Source: Microbacterium sp.
GTDB lineage: Bacteria > Actinomycetota > Actinomycetes > Actinomycetales > Microbacteriaceae
Length of the DNA: 33,895 bases
Direction: 5' to 3'
Assembly: GCA_029239635.1 (NCBI GenBank)
Contig: JARBUN010000030.1
Coordinates: forward strand, 1 to 33,895
The position numbers were made by a program, and so were the translations under genes. This document shows positions 31,865 through 33,895 of this stretch, piece by piece (position 1 is the stretch's first letter; each line of letters starts with the position of its first letter). The notes under the pieces are model-generated. The model saw only the letters and a list, made by a program, of their open reading frames with translations, made no database searches and was not told the origin of the DNA.

Positions 31865-32488
31865 TCAGGGCGAGACGCTCGGGACCTCGACCGGGATCTC
31901 GGACAGCGCGCGCAGCCGCGCCAGCTCGGCGAGCGGATCGTCGTGGTCGTCGACGCGGAGGTCGAGGACGGCGTCCGCGGGGGTCGCGACGAGGACGGCG
32001 GCGCTCTGCCGGCCGCGTGCGTCGCCACCGGCGGCCTCCCCGGCCCGGAGCACCTCGATCAGTCGATCCGCGAGGTCGCCGCTGCTGCCGATCCAGGCGG
32101 CGCTCATCGCCTCGACCACCTCGGGGCCGGTCAGCAGATTGCCCGCGAAGACGGCATCCGTCGTCGTCGAATGGCCCGCCCAGGGGGTGATCGCGTCACC
32201 CGAACGGGCCGCCCCCGGTGAGGTCCACCCGAGTGCCGCGACCTGACGGAGCGCATGCCCCTCATCCCACGTGGGGACGGATGCCACGGCCTCGGCGGCC
32301 GTGCGTCCCTCGCGCATCGCGGCGAGCAGACGCCCGCGAAGGGCCCGATTCGTCCACGCCTGGCTCGCGGCGACCCCCACGGCGGGATCCACGGCGATCA
32401 CCGACGCGCCGACGGCGAGCGAGCGACTCGCGGTCGCGGCACCGATCAGGCCGTGACGGGGGTCGCGGGCGAGGACGGTGAAGGTCAT
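31865..32488 (-). CDS. DUF1028 family protein (Ntn-hydrolase-like)
   Basis: 207 residues. The start MTFTVLARDPRHGLIGAATA, SRSLAVGASV is diagnostic of DUF1028, whose N-terminal Thr/Ser region resembles Ntn hydrolases. AGRSVATWDEGHALRQVAAL-like central and AVFAGNLLTGPEVVEAM segments are also typical. The ATG at 32488 has a GGGAG site; the longer frame upstream is non-coding. DUF1028 genes often sit beside peptide ABC importers, and this one is divergent from such a binding protein, suggesting processing of an imported peptide or amide. The reaction is not established. Confidence 0.85.
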   Translation of the reverse strand: MTFTVLARDPRHGLIGAATASRSLAVGASVIAVDPAVGVAASQAWTNRALRGRLLAAMREGRTAAEAVASVPTWDEGHALRQVAALGWTSPGAARSGDAITPWAGHSTTTDAVFAGNLLTGPEVVEAMSAAWIGSSGDLADRLIEVLRAGEAAGGDARGRQSAAVLVATPADAVLDLRVDDHDDPLAELARLRALSEIPVEVPSVSP

Positions 32489-32607
32489 GGGGCTCCCAAG
32501 GGGTCGGCGAGAGACGGGCGGTCGAGGCGGAGCGGCTTTGTGAAGATCGTGTTTCGACGCCGCCCCGGGCTTGTGCCCGCCCCCATGCTTGCACATACTG
32601 ATCGAAA

Positions 32608-32623
32608 CATCATCTAAATGATG
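32608..32623. promoter_or_regulatory. AT-rich dyad between the DUF1028 and peptide-binding genes
   Basis: CATCAT-CTAA-ATGATG (32608-32623) is a perfect 6-bp inverted repeat in the only AT-rich patch of the 160-base divergent region. A TTGCAC (32589-32594) upstream could be a -35 for the binding-protein gene. A shared operator is plausible. Confidence 0.45.
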
Positions 32624-32648
32624 ACCCGCCCACCCGATTGGCATTCAC

Positions 32649-33895
32649 ATGACATCGCGCACCACACTCGGCATCGCCGGCGCGCTCGCCGCGGTCCTCG
32701 CCCTCGCCGGTTGCTCGGCGGGCCAGAGCGTCGATCTCGGCGACTCCGGCTCCGCGTCCGGCCAGACCCTCGTTGCCGCGATCGGCGGCGAGCCCGACCA
32801 GCTCGACCCGCAGAAGACGACGTCGTACTTCGCGTTCGAGGTGCTCGAGAACGTGTACGACACGCTCGTCCAGCCCGATGCCAACCTCGAGATGCAGCCC
32901 GCGCTGGCCGAGAGCTGGACCACGAGCGACGACCAGCTCACCTGGACCTTCACGCTGCGCGACGGCGTGAAATTCCAGGACGGCTCCGCCTTCACCAGCG
33001 AAGACGTCGTGTACTCCTACCGGCGCATCATCGACGAGAAGCTCGCCAACGCCTGGAAGTTCTCGACCGTCAGCGACGTCAGCGCCCCCGATGACAAGAC
33101 CGTCGTAATCACGGTGTCGCAGCCCACGCCCAACCTGCTGTCGAACCTCGGCGGCTTCAAGGGCATGGCCATCGTCGAGAAGGCCAACGTCGAATCGGGC
33201 GACATCACCACCGCCCCCGTGGGCACCGGCCCGTTCTCCGTCAGCGACTACGTCGCCGGCGATCACATCACGCTGAAGGCCAACCCCGACTACTGGGGCG
33301 GCGCGCCGACGCTCGGGGGAGTGGAGTACCGCTTCATCTCCGAGCCCGCCACCGCCCTGGCATCCCTCAAGGCCGGTGACATCGACTGGACCGACGTCGT
33401 GCCCCCGCAGCAGGTCGAGCAGCTGAAGAACGACAGCTCGGTGCAGCTCGGACTCACCCCCTCGAGCGACTACTGGTACCTCGCCCTCAACGAGGCCAAG
33501 GCCCCGTGGAACGACGTGCGCGTGCGTCAGGCGATCGCCTACGCGATCGACCGGGATGCCATCGTCCAGGCCGTCAGCTACGGCACCGCCGAGCAGAACC
33601 AGCTCGCGATCCCGAAGCAGAGCGTCTGGTACACCGAGTACAACACCTACTCCACCGACGTCGACAAGGCGAAGACGCTGCTCGCCGAGGCCGGCTTCAC
33701 CGGCGGAACCCTCGACCTGCTCGCCACGAGCGACTACCCCGAGACGGTCACCGCCGCGCAGATCATCGCCGCGAACCTCGAGCCGCTCGGCATCCAGGTC
33801 CAGATCCGTCAGCCCGACTTCTCCACGTGGCTCGACGAGCAGAACTCCGGCAACTTCGACATGCTCATGATGGGCTGGCTCGGCAACATCGACCC
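32649..33895 (+). CDS. Peptide/nickel-type ABC substrate-binding lipoprotein (SBP family 5, partial at 3' end)
   Basis: About 415 residues are visible before the window ends; the family is usually 500-550. A lipoprotein signal ends at Cys22 (LALAGCSAG). The mature start GQTLVAAIGGEPDQLDPQKT, then YDTLVQPDANLEMQPALAES and WTFTLRDGVKFQDG, follows the DppA/OppA pattern. APVGTGPFSVSDYVAGDHIT and VRVRQAIAYAIDRDAI are also diagnostic. The ATG at 32649 lacks a clear ribosome site but places the lipobox correctly. It is probably the first gene of a Dpp/Opp-type importer continuing off the window. Confidence 0.92.
   Translation, partial: MTSRTTLGIAGALAAVLALAGCSAGQSVDLGDSGSASGQTLVAAIGGEPDQLDPQKTTSYFAFEVLENVYDTLVQPDANLEMQPALAESWTTSDDQLTWTFTLRDGVKFQDGSAFTSEDVVYSYRRIIDEKLANAWKFSTVSDVSAPDDKTVVITVSQPTPNLLSNLGGFKGMAIVEKANVESGDITTAPVGTGPFSVSDYVAGDHITLKANPDYWGGAPTLGGVEYRFISEPATALASLKAGDIDWTDVVPPQQVEQLKNDSSVQLGLTPSSDYWYLALNEAKAPWNDVRVRQAIAYAIDRDAIVQAVSYGTAEQNQLAIPKQSVWYTEYNTYSTDVDKAKTLLAEAGFTGGTLDLLATSDYPETVTAAQIIAANLEPLGIQVQIRQPDFSTWLDEQNSGNFDMLMMGWLGNID

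Noticed and set aside
1..33895. tRNA or rRNA genes, insertion sequences, integrases
   Set aside because: I looked for tRNA arms, rRNA landmarks, transposase motifs and flanking target duplications and saw none; the only mobile-type element is the DUF222/HNH gene, which lacks terminal repeats.

Overview
The window looks like chromosomal DNA of a high-GC actinobacterium, most likely a Microbacteriaceae member close to Microbacterium. This rests on the ~70% GC coding style, many 4-base ATGA/GTGA gene overlaps, a DtxR/IdeR-type iron box, an LPxTG surface protease, a DUF222/HNH (13E12-type) gene and several leaderless-type starts. The genus is inference; no rRNA or tRNA gene was seen.

Layout: (1) 1-2236, minus: ferric-siderophore uptake (binding lipoprotein, two FecCD permeases, the second cut by the window edge) behind an iron box. 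(2) 2351-3109: membrane protein of unknown role. (3) 3140-6440, minus: a translationally coupled trio of alpha/beta-hydrolase, aldehyde dehydrogenase and zinc alcohol dehydrogenase, i.e. an ester -> alcohol -> aldehyde -> acid route. A large LuxR/LAL regulator (6578-8812) lies upstream and is divergent from (4) a complete LivKGFHM-type ABC importer (8985-13599). The regulator may link import to catabolism. (5) 13824-18013, minus: PucR-like regulator, HSL-family esterase and CPA1 Na+/H+ antiporter. (6) 18179-20407: a sortase-anchored subtilisin-like protease with Glu at the usual His position. (7) 20575-22405: a MocR-type regulator with a shortened DNA-binding domain, a small ORF and a frameshifted small membrane protein. 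(8) 22600-24735: a GGATGCC heptamer minisatellite followed by a DUF222/HNH gene with its own hexapeptide-repeat linker. (9) 25039-25677: membrane protein. (10) 25697-26220: a repeat array between convergent genes. (11) 26228-31778, minus: a Wadjet/Mks-type condensin locus, jetA-jetB-jetC. (12) 31865-33895: DUF1028 protein divergent from a peptide-type ABC binding lipoprotein that runs off the window.

The most notable system is the Wadjet-like locus. JetA and JetC read as intact, but jetB is split by a frameshift near 29887, and no jetD (nuclease) gene follows jetC; the repeat array occupies that place. This looks like a decaying or repurposed plasmid-defence condensin. A second window-wide signal is the heptamer GGATGCC/GGCATCC: I saw roughly 60 copies in both orientations and several reading frames, against about 8 expected from composition, plus a 15-unit tandem array of the same heptamer at 22600-22704.
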